A stretch of DNA of 64,000 nt from Phallusia mammillata (GCA_003260075.1 QLIY01000127.1:124001-188000); one strand, 5' to 3'; positions 39,433-51,102 are shown, counted from the stretch's first letter. The notes: generated by a model not told the origin, from the letters alone. Translations and numbers: made by a program.

Positions 39433-42400
39433 ATGGGGAATCGAGAAAGCAGCGACTTTTCTGACTACGGCGAATATGAATGCAGCAAATGTGACAAAGA
39501 TTTTTCATCATGGATCAAGTGGAAAGCCCATCAGACAATATGCCGAAAAAAGACAGTACCGGTAAGTTTTTGACCCTTGCCTACTAGACTGCCTGTACGA
39601 CTAAATACCTCAAAATCTAAACCCGAATATTAGCCGATTTTTTTTGAAACATGTAAGGTCGATTCGACTCGCAACCTGTAACAGTGCATAAACTGTACAC
39701 TAAGTTTTCTTAATCACTTCTTATGACAACAACAACTAAACGACTGTGATGGTTGTACTGTGTGAGGGATATGGCTGTTCAGAGTTGTTAGTCGGGCCTG
39801 TCTTTTCGGGCCGGGTTCGGGCTTCGGTTTCTTCGCACAAAAACGGGCCTGATTGGGTAAGACTTTACACCCAGTGTCAGAATATATTTTAAATATATTT
39901 AACTAGCTAAGTAGCTAGTTGCTAGACCTAACCTGCCAATTGTCTATTGTGTGTTGTCTTATGCTTTCCCAGGGCTTTAATGTATAGGCTTGTCAATTAA
40001 GCTTTCGGGCCTAAACGGGCTTCTCAAAATCGAATCGGATTCGGGCCGGTTTCTGTCCAATTTAAGGCCCGTTTACAACTCTGTGGCGGCTCTGTTTTTA
40101 GTGTTACCCCATGCAAAAACACCCTCGTAAAAGAGATGCATGGGACCCGTTTCTTTATTTGTTCTGGTCCTCGATTACTAACCGGCATCCTACCATGTTA
40201 TGACATACTTGGCGACTTTTTTCAACAATATGTACACACATTTACCAGTTACGACTTCGGTTTACCGCCTATTGGTTAGGCGTATTGTACCATAATAAAT
40301 TACCCATAAGCATTTGTTTGTATTGTATGGGTTTGGAGTTGTGCAAATGCAGAAACCGTATCGTTACATGCAAGTGTTTTGCAGGAATTTCGAATCGACG
40401 ATTCTGACGAAGACGACGATGATGGCAACCACTTTATGTTTGAAGAATGTAAGTGCATTTATTTGCCTATCAATTAAATTTCCAAACCACCGCTGTAGAG
40501 TTGCAAGTCTGGCTGTGTCTATTTGTGTTCAAATCGTGTTACACTATTTAGGTGTTCTTTGTAAATGAGGGTAGTCTTCAATTACTCGAGTATAAAGAAA
40601 TGTCACCCGTTACGTAATGGCAAATTAAACATGTCAAAAGCCCAGCATATAATTCAAACAAAAATTAAACGCACTGCATTAGCTGCAATATTAGCGTAAG
40701 AGTGTAAATTTGAATTGAAGTTCATTAGCCTTTTTGTAGTATTTGTTTGGCTCTTAAAGAGGCTTTGAACTAGTGATGCACCAAACCCCCAACAAAGTTC
40801 GGGCCGAAACCGAATATTCGACCACGAGGTGTCGTTGATGCGAGTGAATTGAATTATGACAAATCAAAATCAGTTTCACATGCGGAAGCTTAACTAAACT
40901 TGTAATATTTTGCAGGCAACGTGGCTCGTCTTTTATAGACACAAAGATAATTTATGACGTTTCGTATTGGAGAAAATGAAAGTTTAGGCAATAATTCCAT
41001 GCAATGAAAAAGTTCGGTTTCGGCCGAATTTTCAAGAAAGTTCGGGCCGTAACCGAAAAACAGCGGATTGGGCCGAAATGGTTCGGCCAACCGAAATTTC
41101 CGTGCATCACTAATTTGAACCACTAAAAAACGCTTGACATATGTCAATAGGAATCATGTCCATTTTGTTATCGTAAACCAGACTTCACACACGACATCAT
41201 TTTTGACGGATTTTTACCAGCTATCGAGGCTGATTTGAGCCCATTTGTTTTTGAGCTAGACCAAACACTATTACAGTGTTGAAGATTAAGAATGGATATT
41301 TCTTGAAACTTATAACTTTATGACATCTTTTGTATTACTGTTCCAGATGAACCCAGAGTTCGAGCTCACACCCTTGAGGGTGTACAGCGATTAGAGAATT
41401 ACTTGGAAAACGTTCCTTCAGCAGCCTACACAGGAGCAACATGTAAATATAATAATGTGCAAACATCACATAACAAACTAAACGGCGCGGATCGGTTTAT
41501 AACTGACTTGAACTCGTTAATGCGACTTTTCGTGTTTTTTTTTAATTAGTCCTGTTTAAACTGACCCACTGGGACAGTGGTTCCCAACCGAGGAGAAATT
41601 GGGTAGAATTTACTTCAATTTGTACATGTGGTTTATAAATAAACATTTAAGCTCTGGAAATATGACCTGTGAAGTTGATAAAAGAACCAATTTTAACTGA
41701 ACCTTGTATGGTTTAGCATTTACTATTTAGTATATTAGGGAGGAATGGAAATGTTTTGAATTGTTAGGTGAGGAATTTGTCGAAAAAGGTTGGGAAGCAC
41801 TTCACTAAAAGTTAAATGAACTTTCTTGCCTTTCAAGTAGCCTATTCTAATTTTTTTTACAAAAATCACATTCGCTCAGTGCTGTTCTTTAGATTTAAAC
41901 AATGAAATCTACTAAAAACGCACACTTTAAATTTCTGTAAACCGGTGTTTTAGGTCAGCCAACAGTTGGAACGCGCGTTGTAAGAGGTCCAACTTGGAGG
42001 CATAACGACGAGGTTGGTGCTGTTAAGTTATAAAACGTTGGAACAAGTAATGCGAAATAGATTATTTGTATAGGATTCTGGGGAGGGCGGTGTCGGCACG
42101 ATTACAGCTAGTGAAGACTTTTTATCAAGGAAGTGTGTGAATGTGGTTTGGGACAACGGCAAAACAAACTCTTACAGATCTAGCCAATACGGATCATTTG
42201 ATTTACTGATATTGGACACTTCCATAGCAGGTTAGTATTAACCACTGTTCGGTCGATATTTTTATACCCATTGGAAAAAAATACACCGAACGGCGTTTTG
42301 AAAACGAATTATTGCCAAATACCGGCTATACTATAAATCCCTTAAGAACTCTACAATGTTTTTTATTTAGGCCTCTGTAGCCTTTAATTGTAGCCCCCCC

Positions 42401-45400
42401 CCCCGAACGGCGTTTTGAAAACGAATTATTGCCAAATACCGGCTATACTATATATCCCTTAAGAACTCTACAATGTTTTTTATTTAGGCCTCTGTAATTT
42501 CATTTTGTGACATTTTTATAATGAAGTTTGAAACTAAAATCGGATTGTTTCATGGAGGAAATCAAATTTATTTCTGTCTATAACCAACTTACATACCGCA
42601 TTATAAAGGTGCAAATCTACGAAAATCTAGTCGCAGTCTTTCGTTATTTGCAAAACATTTTGTGGTCTCGTTCACAGTTGCAAAAACCTCTCACACCGCT
42701 GTGTGTGACGTTTGCTACACCGATCTCACCCAACACTTCGAATACATACGCGGAATGAGGTGGAAATGCATGGATTGTTATGACTATGATTTGTGCACAT
42801 CTTGTTACTTCAACGACGAACACGATGCTCAACACAAGTTTTGGCGTTATGACACCACAGAATCAGAAAGGTAAACTCACTACAGAGCTGTTAACTTCAT
42901 TAGATTCAAAAGTCCAACGCTTTAAAGGAACCAAAATGTTCTCATTTTTGCTGTGACAATATAGTAATTTGCTGGCAGAGTCGTAAGTCGGGCCTGGTTC
43001 GGACTTAGGGTTCTTATAAAACGGGCTTTGATTTGGGCCTGGCTTTGCACGCTGTACCAGTGCGTTTAATGCAGTTAAATAAGGCACATGTTTAGGAAAA
43101 TGTTACGATAAACAAATCTGATTAGTCTGATATTAAAATAAAAGCTAATAAAAGACAAGGGACCAAAGGAAAGTTAATACTGCTACGACCGAAGCGATAT
43201 CCGTAAGTATGATTAAAACAAAGGTTAATGAGGTGGTTCGAAACGAACCTATTTTGGTATTTACGATATGTAATCTAAAATTTCTCTTGTCATTATACAA
43301 ACAAATACACAAGAAAACGTTTTCTGTACAATGTAGTTGGAAGAAAGTGGTTGAGAAAATTTTCCAGTAAACAGATCTTTTTTTTATGCCTTTCACCAGT
43401 ATGACATAAAGTTTTCTCTCATCAAACATAGAGCCTGGTAAGCAAAATTATCATGCAATTCAAAAAAATATATTAATCGATTAACCAAATTCCCCTGTAT
43501 TCGGAAACACATTTTCTCCACCCATACTATACCAGGGTTTATGATACAACAAACCAGTTTTATGTTTAGAGTACCAGTACCTGCACGACGTGACTCGAAA
43601 CGAGTTCAAATGCGCGGATTATTTCCAAACGCCAAAGTTGCTTTGCGTGAAAACGAAGATCCAACTGAACCTGATCAGGAGGGCACAATCGTTTCTAAGT
43701 GAGCAAAATTTTCCAATGACATTACTCTTAAGCTGAACATTGGACTTGCACAAGTCCGACGAAAAAATATCTGCAAACACTTAAACCAAAAAGCATGATT
43801 TGGCTACTTTGTATCGGTCAACCCAAAATCCTCCATAGTTATGAAGCATTTTTAATGTCGAACTTTGTCTTGTCAAACAGACTTGTCCCCCCCCCCTAAG
43901 TGAGCAAAATTTTCCAACAACATTACTCTTTAGCTGAACATTGGACTTGGACATTTTTGGTCATTTTTTAAGTCCGACTTCATTACCAAGTTTCAAGTCC
44001 GACGAAAAAAGATCTGCAAACACTTAAACCACAAAGCATAATTTGGCTACTTTGTATCGGTCAACCCAAAATCAGCCATAGTTAAGAAGCATTTTTTTAT
44101 GTTGAACTCTTTGTCTTCAACAAAATTAAAACAACAGACTTGTCAAATAATAAAAAGTCCAAAAAATCAAACCGGACTTGTTTTGTATAAACAACAAGTC
44201 CAAATCCGAAGTAAAAACCCACATGCCCTGCAATCAAGTATCATCTTAACGTCCCAAACCCTTATTATGCTATTGGTTCTGTTTCAGCGTGTTTGCGTGT
44301 GATACACTCCGGGAAGGTGTGCTTGTCGAGTGGCAGAACGGGGGGACAGAAGTCTGCCCCGTGGGACTCGGCGGTGAAGTAAAATTGAAGTGCCTCGTTC
44401 CTGCTAATGGAGGGCATTACTATCCAGATCACCTGCCAATGTGCGGTACGCGTTAAACTTAGGTTACTTTTCTGTTTTCTTGTTTGTATGAAATACTAAA
44501 AAACAGCTGGTTGCCGATGTTTATAATCAGTTCAAGTTAAGGTTTTTTAACCTGGGGTACGAGCAAGCCCTCGGCATACGAAACACCAATTCCTGGGGTA
44601 TAAGATACAGTGTTATGATTAAGATGATGCATTGTTAAAAACCTACAGATTCAGTTGTGGTTAAAAATGTTTCTTGTACAAACTTTCTCAAGTATGCTAC
44701 TAAATGAGTAGAAGGACTGTCAATTTTACTTTACTGTCAGCACAATCTGATTTACTTCTGGCAATAAGGAAACAAAGAATTTTAAGGAAAGCTTAAAGAG
44801 TAAAATCAAAAAAGGTTAAGGACCATTGTTTAAGTCATTTCATCTTTAAGTACTCAAGTCTGCGAACCCTATTAATTAGGCTAAAGATTTACGTGAGTAG
44901 GCCCTTTGACTTGCAAAATTAGGTTATCAACCGGTGCAGCTTTCGATAATATACATTTTCCCCCATGTGCTGGATGGCAAAAACCAGTTTGAGACCGGAA
45001 AAGGTTAAGAAATACTGAACTATAGGTAATAAATTCCGTTTTTGTGGCGAATTTGGATGTTTCGTATTGGACATAATTCGCGTCTCTTCAAAGACTCGAC
45101 CAAGGGAGACTCGGGCTATACTCGCTGGGTTAATTACTCGACTTGTCACAAAAACCAACCACAAATGTATATTTTGCAATATTCGGTTTTACTCTTTACA
45201 AACCAGGTGACGCAAACAGCGACACGGTACTGGAGACAAATCATTCCGGCGGAAATGTGACCTTCAAGATCGGCGACAAAGTAATGATCGCCCTTCCCGA
45301 AGATCTGCTGCAGAATATGATGGAAACATATGGAGAATGGGACGTCGAAATGGCCCAGGTATTAAACCCACTTTTATACGTTTCTCAATTTGTGCATTCA

Positions 45401-47184
45401 ACATTATTGTAAATCATTACAGCTGATAGGCAAAGCTGGAAAAGTGACACGAATTAGTTCCAGTAATGATATTCTTGTGGAATATGACCTTGACGAAATG
45501 GGACTTCACCTTCAACAAAGCACGTGGTCGTTCCATCCAATCTTAATCGGCAAAATAGAAGGTTTGCAAAACGGGCTAAACGCCAAATGCATATACCCTA
45601 CTTTAATTTTCAACTTTTCAGCTGAAGAGACAACTAGCGATGAAACAGTTGAAACAGAAAGTCCAGAAAAGGATGAAGCAGTCGCACAGGAAGAACAAGT
45701 CGATGCAGAACAAGCACAGGTCGAAGAAACTGACCCAGTCGATTTGGGTACAAGTGCTGAAGCCGAAAAACAAGAAAATGATACACAACAGATTGCGACT
45801 TCATCATGCACATCCGATATTTGTCAGTTGTGCGAAGAGATCCCAGCTATAATTACCTTCCGACCGTGCGGACATCGACTGGTTTGCCAAGGTTAGTCCA
45901 AAAAAGTCAATACTGTCCCCCCCCCCAAGTGCTGAAGCCGAAAAACAAGAAAATGATACACAACAGATTGCGACCTCATCCTGTATATCCGATATTTGTC
46001 AGTTGTGCGAAGAGATCCCAGCTATAATTACTTTCCGACCGTGCGGACATCGACTGGTCTGCCAAGGTAAGTCCAAAAAAGTCAATACTGCTGTGAAACT
46101 GTGATGAACTTTTATTAAAAACTTCTCGTAATAAACTTTTGGCCACTGTTTATTTGACTGCGTTGTTTTTTCAACAGCTTGCAGCGTACGTTTGAAGAAA
46201 TGCTTTTCCTGCAAAACAACCATCGAAGAAAAAGTACTGCCCCTTGATGATGAAAACAAGAAACTTAAAATCGAGGTATTTATTGACCTGCTAAGCCTAA
46301 AGAATGGAGTAATTCTTTATAAATCTCCCAAGTATTACCGATCCGTTTCAGTAATGCTTTGTGTTTAGAACAGTGCCGGAGAAATCTGGCTATACAACAG
46401 TACATTAAAAGGCTTACACCTAATAAGCGTATATTGTCTGTTTCTTTTTATTGTAAACATGTAGTGCATCTATTTGAAGTCGTTTCATAGGCTTAGGGTT
46501 TCTGGTACATAGTTATGTGTGTGTGTGCAAGGCTATACACTTCATAATTACAGAGACTCTAAACCAGTGGTTCCCAAACTTTTTCATATTTTTTTCAAAA
46601 CGGTCCCTTTGCCATTATTTCGAGGGCTCGCGGTCCTTAAGCCTAAATGTGTATTTCATAAAAACTGAAGTTGATTGCAGGATTTTAGCTAATTATGCAA
46701 AATTGCGCATAACAATCATCCAAAGACAGCATATGACATCACAAACAGGACAAAAACATTACGATTGTGCGCGAACAATTGCATTTTTGATAGTTGTCAT
46801 TCAATAAAGGCCATTGTTTAGCAATGGAGACAGTCGATTCTCAATTCTACTTTGATTTAAACTTATTTAGTGGCACAAACTGACGCCAAAAAAGAATATA
46901 GAATTACTTCAACCGCTTCGCGGTCCCCCCAAAATTGCCTCACGGACCCCTAAAGGACCGCGGACCCCAGTTTGGGAACCGCTGCTCTAAACTAACGTTT
47001 TTCGTATTTCATTCAGCTGGACGAACTCCGCGAAATGCAGAAGTGTCAGATTTGCGTCAACAAACGGAAGAACACTGCATTCGCACCTTGTGGTCATGCC
47101 GCCTGTGAACAATGTTCGAGTCGACTTACTGAGTGTCCGATTTGCAGAATAAAGATAACTGGAAGACTGAAAGTTTTCATGTAA
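39433..47184 (+). CDS. Mind bomb-like RING E3 ligase without ankyrin repeats, 13 exons, about 603 residues
   Basis: Exons: 39433-39561, 40385-40448, 41347-41442, 41954-42012, 42074-42230, 42678-42870, 43570-43698, 44288-44445, 45207-45358, 45423-45561, 45622-45891, 46178-46275, 47017-47184. Domain order: a C2HC finger (CSKCDKDF... H... C, about residues 16-36); an acidic stretch; a MIB/HERC2 domain (GTRVVRGPTWRH, then GGVGTI, VVWDNGKTNSYR); a ZZ zinc finger (CDVCYTD... RWKCMDCYDYDLCTSCYF... H); a second region resembling the MIB repeat (VLVEWQNGGTEVCPVG; IGDKVMIAL); a Glu-rich linker; and two RING fingers (CQLCEEIP... CGHRLVCQACS; CQICVNKRKNTAFAPCGHAA). Mind bomb proteins ubiquitinate Notch ligands for endocytosis (established). 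The ankyrin block normally between the MIB repeats and RINGs is absent. Exons 11 and 13 appear twice because of assembly gaps; the model uses one copy. Confidence 0.88.
39780..40083. mobile_element. hAT-like MITE, 304 bases, TCGGGCC-rich
   Basis: Starts CAGAGTTGTTAGTCGGGCC and ends AAGGCCCGTTTACAACTCTG. Flanks TGGCTGTT / TGGCGGCT match at 6 of 8. The interior is a degenerate array of GGGCC, GGGTTCGGGCTTCGG. It is the best copy of a family present at ten or so places in the window. Confidence 0.7.
40771..41112. mobile_element. hAT MITE, 342 bases, TAGTGATGCACC ends
   Basis: Starts TAGTGATGCACCAAA and ends TTTCCGTGCATCACTA. Target duplication CTTTGAAC / ATTTGAAC matches at 7 of 8. The body has GTTCGGCC and CGGTTTCGGCCGAA repeats. 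Lies in a Mind bomb-like gene intron. Confidence 0.85.
41575..41802. mobile_element. Probable hAT-like MITE, 228 bases
   Basis: Starts CAGTGGTTCCCAACC and ends GGTTGGGAAGCACTT. Target duplication is weak (CACTGGGA / CACTAAAA). Fragments of the body recur at 4870-4975 and 25100-25170. Confidence 0.6.
42394..42404. other. Run of 11 C: probable gap between haplotype copies
   Basis: Separates 42287-42393 from 42405-42497, both containing CGAACGGCGTTTTGAAAACG. Intronic in the Mind bomb-like gene. Confidence 0.85.
42960..43085. repeat. TCGGGCC-rich repeat fragment
   Basis: CAGAGTCGTAAGTCGGGCCT, GGTTCGGACTTAGGG and AAAACGGGCTTTGATTTGGG match the left half of the element at 39780-40083. Confidence 0.55.
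43887..43896. other. Run of 10 C: probable gap between haplotype copies
   Basis: Separates 43695-43886 from 43897 to about 44120; both start CTAAGTGAGCAAAATTTTCC. The second copy repeats the splice donor of exon 7 of the Mind bomb-like gene. Confidence 0.85.
45917..45926. other. Run of 10 C: probable gap; exon 11 of the Mind bomb-like gene appears twice
   Basis: Separates 45750-45916 from 45927-46091. Both copies encode the start of the first RING (CQLCEEIPAIITFRPCGHRL) and both carry a splice donor (GTTAGT versus GTAAGT). They differ by a few bases. Confidence 0.85.
46565..46984. mobile_element. hAT MITE, 420 bases, in the Mind bomb-like gene
   Basis: Starts CAGTGGTTCCCAAACT and ends AGTTTGGGAACCGCTG. 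Exact target duplication CTCTAAAC at 46557-46564 and 46985-46992. The end of a second copy of the same family is at 54229-54270. Confidence 0.92.
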
Positions 47185-47247
47185 CCAAGTGTGACTCCTG
47201 GTAAAGTCCCAAACTTTCACAATGGCTTCGTATCCAACGTTTTTTTA

Positions 47248-47258
47248 CCCCCCCCCCC
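47248..47258. other. Run of 11 C: probable gap; last exon of the Mind bomb-like gene appears twice
   Basis: The terminal coding segment 47119-47199 recurs at 47259-47339 with one or two base changes. The left copy has about 48 extra bases before the C run that the right copy lacks. Confidence 0.85.
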
Positions 47259-48278
47259 TCGACTTACTGAGTGTCCGATTTGCAGAATAAAGATAACTGG
47301 AAGACTTAAAGTTTTCATGTAACCAAGTGTGACTCCTGGCTTTGTTCTTTGGCACTTTTTAGGTAAAACAAGCATCTGTACAGATAATTAACATGTGGGT
47401 AGTTGCCCCTGAAGAAATAGTTTAAAATTTTTTGGCTGGTTAATACAATAATGTATTTAGTTTGACAAATTTAACTCTACGACGTTACTTAACACAAAAT
47501 GTGCATCGGCAAATACTTGCACTATAGCACTTTGAATGTCTGAAGACGCGTAGTTGCACAATGGGGGATGATCACAAAACATTTAATACAAGCTTTATGA
47601 TCACCAGCAAATCGTTTCCTTCACAAATACTTTTTATGTTTTCTTTGGTTATTTCCTCATGTGCAATATATGCAAGTTTAGGTGTAGTGGTAACGCCTGC
47701 ACAAAATAGTTGTTAGGCTCAAAGAGTGGTTGAAACCAAACTACCGTAAAACAACATGACTTCTGTTTGCAAAAACATTGTTCGCCGTGTTCAAAAATGT
47801 TCATGCATGTGCTGTGTCCTAATGTTATTACGTTTCACCAAGTCTGATATAAAATGGTTTACGATGTAATATCGTTTTTTTTTATTCTATTGTGTCAACT
47901 GTGTTAAACACATATCGTTTGAATTGTCACAACTTTGGTGCTTTGCGCGTATACAGTCGTGTAATTTTTTGCCAATGGTGTGCCTCAATTTTCATTTTAA
48001 TCATCATTTATTTTGTCGCCACGTTAGCCACAACTCAATAAAGAATTTGTTTGTTAACTCAGGCAAACCTTTAGGTAACAAAATGTTCAACAAGCAAAAT
48101 TCTGGACAAACATTTAATCGAGTTTATTCATTTGTTAAAAAGACCAAAGTTATTAGCCGGGCCGGGCGTTTCGGATCGAACTTGGGCTACATTTGCACCT
48201 AACTTCACATTCGGTATCATTTTGCCACAATGATTTCACTAACTTCTGAAATAATTTCGGCTTTATAAAAAAAATGGT

Positions 48279-48288
48279 CCCCCCCCCC
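48279..48288. other. Run of 10 C: probable gap between haplotype copies
   Basis: Separates 48176-48278 from 48289-48385; both start TCGAACTTGGGCTACATTTG. Confidence 0.85.
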
Positions 48289-48609
48289 TCGAACTTGGGC
48301 TACATTTGCACCTAACTTCACATTCGGTATCATTTTTGCCACAATGTCACTAACTTCTGAAATAATTTCGGCTTTATAAAAAACATGGCCTCTTGCCAGA
48401 CTTCAGACTTATATATTTGGGTTACGGTTGGGACTGAAATACATATCTCTAATGAAAAATTACTCAAATTTATTCACATAAACAGAAACTGGTCAACGAA
48501 CAAGAAAGTGCGTAAATTAAGATTAAATTAACAGTTGTAGATACGAAACAAAACCATGTAACATTTTCAAATTGCATTATTGTCACACGCAGTTTACATT
48601 ATTACACAT

Positions 48610-48619
48610 CCCCCCCCCC
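48610..48619. other. Run of 10 C: probable gap between haplotype copies
   Basis: Separates 48398-48609 from 48620-48830; both contain ACTTATATATTTGGGTTACG and end ACATTATTACACA. Small base changes distinguish them. Confidence 0.85.
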
Positions 48620-48823
48620 AGACTTCAGACTTATATATTTGGGTTACGGTTGGGACTGAAATACATAGCTCTAATGTAAAATTAGTCAAATTTATTCACA
48701 TAAACAGAAACCGGTCAACGGACAAGAAAGTGCGTAAATTAAGATTAAATTAACGCTTGTAGATACGAAACAAAACCATGTAACATTTTTAAATTGAATT
48801 ATTGTCACACGCAGTTTACATTA

Positions 48824-50593
48824 TTACACAGTATCGACACTTTGCACAGGTGGATTAGGTGGTTCGTTGGATTTCGCCGTTTGGTTTTCCTGTCGATTGC
48901 TGCTGGCCAAACGAACACTGTGGTTTGGGTCTACTTCTAGCGCAGGGCCAACGAAGGGTGGAAGCAGACGGTGCAAGAAATCAGTGTAGGAGTATTGAAC
49001 TGCTACTGCGCTAATGAGGAGATTGATGCCAAAGCAGATAAACCAAAACGCGACGCTCATTTTTTGAAGCGCAAATGAAATAATGAACGAAGCGGTGATG
49101 TTACAAAACACGCACAAACCAGTGCTAATACACAGACGACAGACAAGTCGCCTTAACCTAAGGCTTCCTGGCGCTCGGCTGGAGAGTTTTTTAAACCCGT
49201 AGTGCCGCACGAGAGGATACAGCACCAAGGAGAGAAACAACAGTTGAAAGAAAAGAAAGAACGCCGACGATACTGTAAGTAGAAGTTGAAACCTTGCTAC
49301 TTTTTCGATGCTGAAAATTCTACAACCGCTAGAGGTGCTCTGAGGACTTGCAATGTAGAAATTTATTGTCATCGTGGTCGTCTGGAGGAAGAACACGCCA
49401 CCGATAATCACGTGACTGAAGATACGGAGCGGCGGGCTGCTGAGATGTTTAAGCACCTTGTGGGTGTAAAAAGCCCGTTGCCGGAACCACAGCACGAGGT
49501 ACAGACACGAAAGGTTAACGTGCAACAGAAAAACAGATGGAAAATAAAACAGAGAGCAAGCTATGGAAGATACAATTCCCCAACGCAACTCAATTTGGAT
49601 GGTGGTACAAAGCAGCAGCAATGTGGTGAAGCCTACAATGTCGACAATGGCAAGGCGCTTGACTTCGGATTTTTTTAAGCTCGTGCATGTCTTCTTTTCC
49701 CTGTTCCTCCACTGATAAATGTACTGACAAATTGATAAGTATGCACTTAACGCCAGAAGTATTCCCCCCCCCCCGACGCTCATTTTTTGAAGCGCAAATG
49801 AAATAATGAACGAAGCGGTGACGTTACAAAACACACACAAACCAGTGCTAATACACAGACGACAAACCAGCCGTCTTAACCTAAGGCTTCCTGGCGCTCG
49901 GCTGGAGAGTTTTTTAAACCCGTAATGCCGCACGAGAGGGTATAGCACCAAACAAAGAAACAACAGTTGAAAGAAAAGAAAGAACGCCGACGATATTGTG
50001 AGTAGAAGCTGAAACCTTGCCATTTTTTCGTTGCTGAAAATCCTACAACCGCTAGAGGTGCTTTGAGGACTTGCAATGTAGAAATTTATTGTCATCGTGG
50101 TCGTCTGGAGGAAGAACACGCCACCGATAATCACGTGACTGAAGATACGGAGCGGCGGGCTGCTGAGATGTTTAAGCACCTTGTGGGTGTAAAAAGCCCG
50201 TTGCCGGAACCACAGCACGAGGTACAGACACGAAAGGTTAACGTGCAACAGAAAAACAGATGGAAAATAAAACAGAGAGCAAGCTATGGAAGATACAATT
50301 CCCCAACGCAGTTCAATTTGGATGGTGGTACAAAGCAGCAGCAACGTCGTGAATCCTACAATGTCGACAATGGCAAGGCGCTTGACTTCGGATTTCTTTA
50401 AGCTCGTGCATGTCTTCTTTTCCCTGTTCCTCCACTTATAAAGATACTGACAAATTGATAAGTATGCACTTAGCGCCAGCAGTATCCCTGCAAACGTTTC
50501 TTCCAATACTCGATCTCTTGGTATGCTGTAGTAAGAGTTTGATAGAGTTGTGTTCTGAAAACTGCCATTGTAAGCTTGAGTGGTGACATTCAT
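48824..50593 (-). CDS. Seven-helix membrane protein, cluster member A (frame contains an assembly duplication)
   Basis: One open frame from the ATG at 50593 to the stop at 48824. The N-terminus has three N-glycosylation sequons (NVT, NGS, NTT) and no clear signal peptide. Helices follow: FAGILLALSAYLSICQY; AIVDIVGFTTLLLL ending IQIELRWG; LHVNLSCLYLVLWFRQRAFY; VIIGGVFFLQTTTMTINFYI; FFLFFQLLFLCLVLYPLV; RLCISTGLCVFCNVTASFII; and a last helix before VQYSYTDFLHRLLP. A Cys before helix 3 and the Cys of SSGC in the next outer loop could form the usual GPCR disulfide. The frame carries this body twice, joined by Gly-Gly-Gly-Gly at 49764-49774, with a few substitutions; I read this as two alleles of a gene of about 350 codons. 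Related to members B to E. Function unknown. Confidence 0.75.
   Translation of the reverse strand: MNVTTQAYNGSFQNTTLSNSYYSIPRDRVLEETFAGILLALSAYLSICQYLYKWRNREKKTCTSLKKSEVKRLAIVDIVGFTTLLLLCTTIQIELRWGIVSSIACSLFYFPSVFLLHVNLSCLYLVLWFRQRAFYTHKVLKHLSSPPLRIFSHVIIGGVFFLQTTTMTINFYIASPQSTSSGCRIFSNEKMARFQLLLTISSAFFLFFQLLFLCLVLYPLVRHYGFKKLSSRAPGSLRLRRLVCRLCISTGLCVFCNVTASFIISFALQKMSVGGGGILLALSAYLSICQYIYQWRNREKKTCTSLKKSEVKRLAIVDIVGFTTLLLLCTTIQIELRWGIVSSIACSLFYFPSVFLLHVNLSCLYLVLWFRQRAFYTHKVLKHLSSPPLRIFSHVIIGGVFFLQTTTMTINFYIASPQSTSSGCRIFSIEKVARFQLLLTVSSAFFLFFQLLFLSLVLYPLVRHYGFKKLSSRAPGSLRLRRLVCRLCISTGLCVFCNITASFIISFALQKMSVAFWFICFGINLLISAVAVQYSYTDFLHRLLPPFVGPALEVDPNHSVRLASSNRQENQTAKSNEPPNPPVQSVDTV
49764..49774. 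other. Run of 11 C: probable gap inside cluster member A
   Basis: Separates 49052-49763 from 49775-50488, two nearly identical copies of most of the gene. By chance the run stays in frame and is read as Gly residues. Confidence 0.85.
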
Positions 50594-50675
50594 TGTCAAA
50601 ATTGCGCCAAACACCAACAGTTCTAAATGATCACGAGCGCTGTTGCAGCAAGTATTATATATAACCGGTAGAAAA

Positions 50676-50686
50676 CCCCCCCCCCC
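50676..50686. other. Run of 11 C: probable gap at the 5' end of member A
   Basis: Separates 50576-50675 from 50687-50784; both contain TTGAGTGGTGACATTCATTG, so the start region of the gene is present twice. Confidence 0.85.
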
Positions 50687-51102
50687 TTGAGTGGTGACAT
50701 TCATTGTCAAAATTGCGCCAAACACCAACAGTTTTAAATGATCACGAGAGCTGTTGCAGCAAGTATTATATATAACCGGTAGAAACTACACAGCGTATTC
50801 AGAAAGGGATATCCGCAAACAGCCCCTTTGTCTTCTTGCGTGAACTCACTTGCAACGAAACACGTCTTTGCATATTCAAGATTCAAGTCATGAGATTGTG
50901 GGTTTCGGTGTACTGTTACAATTACCTTACATACGATATCAAAAGGTCAAACAGTATTGTGCACATTTCTATTTTCGGGCACACAGATGTGTTACAAAAT
51001 TGCTAAAACTGTTCGTGTTTGTTGACGGTTCACAAACCCATGTACACCGTATTGGAAATGGTTTTGGCCATAGTGCAAAAACAAGCGCCAATTGTTTTTA
51101 AT

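Larger units (their letters stand above)
47185..48823. other. Intergenic, mostly duplicated haplotype sequence
   Basis: No gene is supported. It holds the 3' flank of the Mind bomb-like gene and of the first cluster receptor, and three probable gaps with direct copies on each side. Confidence 0.6.

Noticed and set aside
44515..45020. A hAT MITE in the intron before exon 9 of the Mind bomb-like gene
   Set aside because: TTAACCTGGGGTACGAG and GGTTAAGAAATACTG look like weak hAT ends, but no target duplication or good inverted repeat could be fixed.
45640..46027. Overlapping + strand frames with repeated KPKNKKMIHNRLR
   Set aside because: They are the wrong frame of the doubled exon 11 of the Mind bomb-like gene.
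49286..50401. Two long + strand open frames (49286-49678 and 50063-50401) with the same protein
   Set aside because: They are antisense to the two copies of member A and repeat only because the gene is present twice.
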